A stretch of 64,000 nt of DNA from Lentzea sp. NEAU-D7 (GTDB lineage Bacteria > Actinomycetota > Actinomycetes > Mycobacteriales > Pseudonocardiaceae). Shown in pieces: positions 63,339-64,000 of this stretch. The stretch is from NCBI RefSeq assembly GCF_026242055.1, contig NZ_JAPJDL010000011.1:124001-188000 (forward strand), read 5' to 3'. The notes under the pieces were generated by a model that was given only the letters and a program-made list of their open reading frames with translations, ran no database searches and was not told where the DNA came from. A program made the translations under genes and the position numbers. Position 1 is the stretch's first letter. Each line of letters opens with the position of its first letter.

Positions 63339-63352
63339 CGGACACCTGTCCG
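63339..63352. promoter_or_regulatory. IclR-type operator upstream of the IclR gene
   Basis: CGGACACCTGTCCG, a 6-2-6 palindrome, begins 14 bases upstream of the IclR ATG. It is the same sequence (opposite strand) as the site before the amidohydrolase operon, pointing to autoregulation. Confidence 0.75.
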
Positions 63353-63385
63353 TTCAGCGGGCGACCAGCTTCCTGCCCGTGGAAC

Positions 63386-64000
63386 TCACGGCTGGGGGAC
63401 CGCTTCCTCCTTTCGGCGGGACCGCAGGCTGGTCAGGGTGACGACGCCCAGCGTCGCGACGATGACGGCCAGCGAGACCGGGGTCGGGATCGTCGGCACG
63501 CCGGGCCACACGCCGTGCGCCCAGTGCAGCACCAGCTTCACCCCGATGAACGCCAGGATGATCGCGAGACCGTGGTTGAGGTGCACGAGCTTGGCGAGCA
63601 ACGACTGCAGCACGAAGTACAGCGCCCGCAGGCCGAGCAGCGCGAACGCGTTGGTGGTGAACACGAGGTACGGGTCCTCGGTGATGCCGTACACCGCCGG
63701 CACCGAGTCGATCGCGAACACGACGTCGGTCGCGAAGACCGCCACCACCACGATCGCGAGCGGGGTGAGAGCCCTCCGGCCGTTCTCGCGGACGGTCATC
63801 CTGGTGCCGCGGTAGTCGTCGGTGACCGGCATCAGCCTGCGCAGCAACCGCACCGACAGCATCTTTGAGGTGTCCTTCGCCTCCGGCTCACCGGCGAGGG
63901 CCGAGTGCAGGATCTTCAGCGCGGAGGCGAACAGGACGAGACCGAACACCAGGAACGCCCAGGTCCCGGCCGACAGCATCGCGGCACCGGCCGCGATGAA
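63386..64000 (-). CDS. TerC-family integral membrane protein, 5' end cut by window
   Basis: The frame stays open to the window end, so the N-terminal part is missing; 204 residues are visible. Conserved TerC/Alx segments are clear: VFATDVVFAIDSVPAVYGITEDPYLVFTTNAFALLGLRALYFVL, with the acidic residues in membrane helices thought to move Mn2+ or other metals. A cytoplasmic loop with AKDTSKMLSVRLLRRLMP matches family members. The C-terminus is short and basic (SLRSRRKEEAVPQP). Role: metal-ion efflux, often linked to membrane protein metalation. No tellurite genes are visible nearby. Confidence 0.92.
   Translation of the reverse strand, partial: FIAAGAAMLSAGTWAFLVFGLVLFASALKILHSALAGEPEAKDTSKMLSVRLLRRLMPVTDDYRGTRMTVRENGRRALTPLAIVVVAVFATDVVFAIDSVPAVYGITEDPYLVFTTNAFALLGLRALYFVLQSLLAKLVHLNHGLAIILAFIGVKLVLHWAHGVWPGVPTIPTPVSLAVIVATLGVVTLTSLRSRRKEEAVPQP

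Overview
The window is a high-GC (roughly 70%) actinomycete chromosome segment, most like the Pseudonocardiales/Actinosynnema-Lentzea-Amycolatopsis group. The signs are a strong G/C bias at third codon positions, many GTG/TTG starts, Tat signals, a mycothiol-dependent formaldehyde dehydrogenase, many secreted hydrolases and KstR-type operators. I see no rRNA, tRNA, CRISPR array, phage or insertion sequence. About 54 protein-coding loci are supported, two of them remnants.

Left part (1-11.7 kb): the end of a CPA2 cation/proton antiporter with two small ORFs; a malonate-uptake block (matC-matB plus a fused acetyl-CoA-carboxylase-type carboxyltransferase) divergent from a FadR-type GntR gene, with paired palindromes between them; a secreted two-CBM GH31 glycosidase; a DHFR/RibD-like reductase divergent from a LysR regulator; and a DUF1062 protein.

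12-24 kb: a Tat-exported class I cholesterol oxidase and a convergent reductase/AhpD-like operon, each with a KstR-like TNNAACNNGTTNNA site; a GH71/99-like secreted hydrolase with a discoidin domain; a cold-shock protein translationally coupled to an unknown ORF; DNA polymerase IV; a serine hydrolase; a GT-C glycosyltransferase; and a secreted trypsin-like protease with three Ig-like repeats.

24-33 kb: a tandem pair of subtilisin-like proteases with P domains divergent from a large LuxR-family ATPase (LAL) regulator, then an MFS-TetR operon divergent from an SDR gene.

33-48.8 kb: a nearly complete glycine betaine to serine/formate catabolic block. BCCT imports betaine; a Rieske monooxygenase (GbcA-like) yields dimethylglycine; dimethylglycine oxidase yields sarcosine; SoxBDAG yields glycine; GlyA makes serine; PurU and the mycothiol formaldehyde dehydrogenase handle C1 units. 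A separate Rieske ferredoxin, an IclR regulator with repeated TTGCGTATTRCGGAA operators and a GntR regulator sit in the same block. A shrunken sarcosine-oxidase-like ORF lies between the dimethylglycine oxidase and the monooxygenase.

49-57 kb: a methyltransferase divergent from an MFS transporter with a His-rich tail; a wrecked alpha-lytic-type protease gene abutting a probably truncated HTH gene; an M28 aminopeptidase with P domains at both ends; a GNAT; a streptogrisin-like protease; and a bicovalent-flavin BBE oxidase lipoprotein.

57.4-63.4 kb: a five-gene operon (amidohydrolase, CaiB-type CoA transferase, citryl-CoA-lyase-like protein, intradiol dioxygenase, MDR oxidoreductase) under an IclR regulator. 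Identical 14-bp palindromes precede the regulator and the operon. I do not recognise this combination as a described pathway, and it is my main candidate for an undescribed system. The window ends inside a TerC-family membrane protein.
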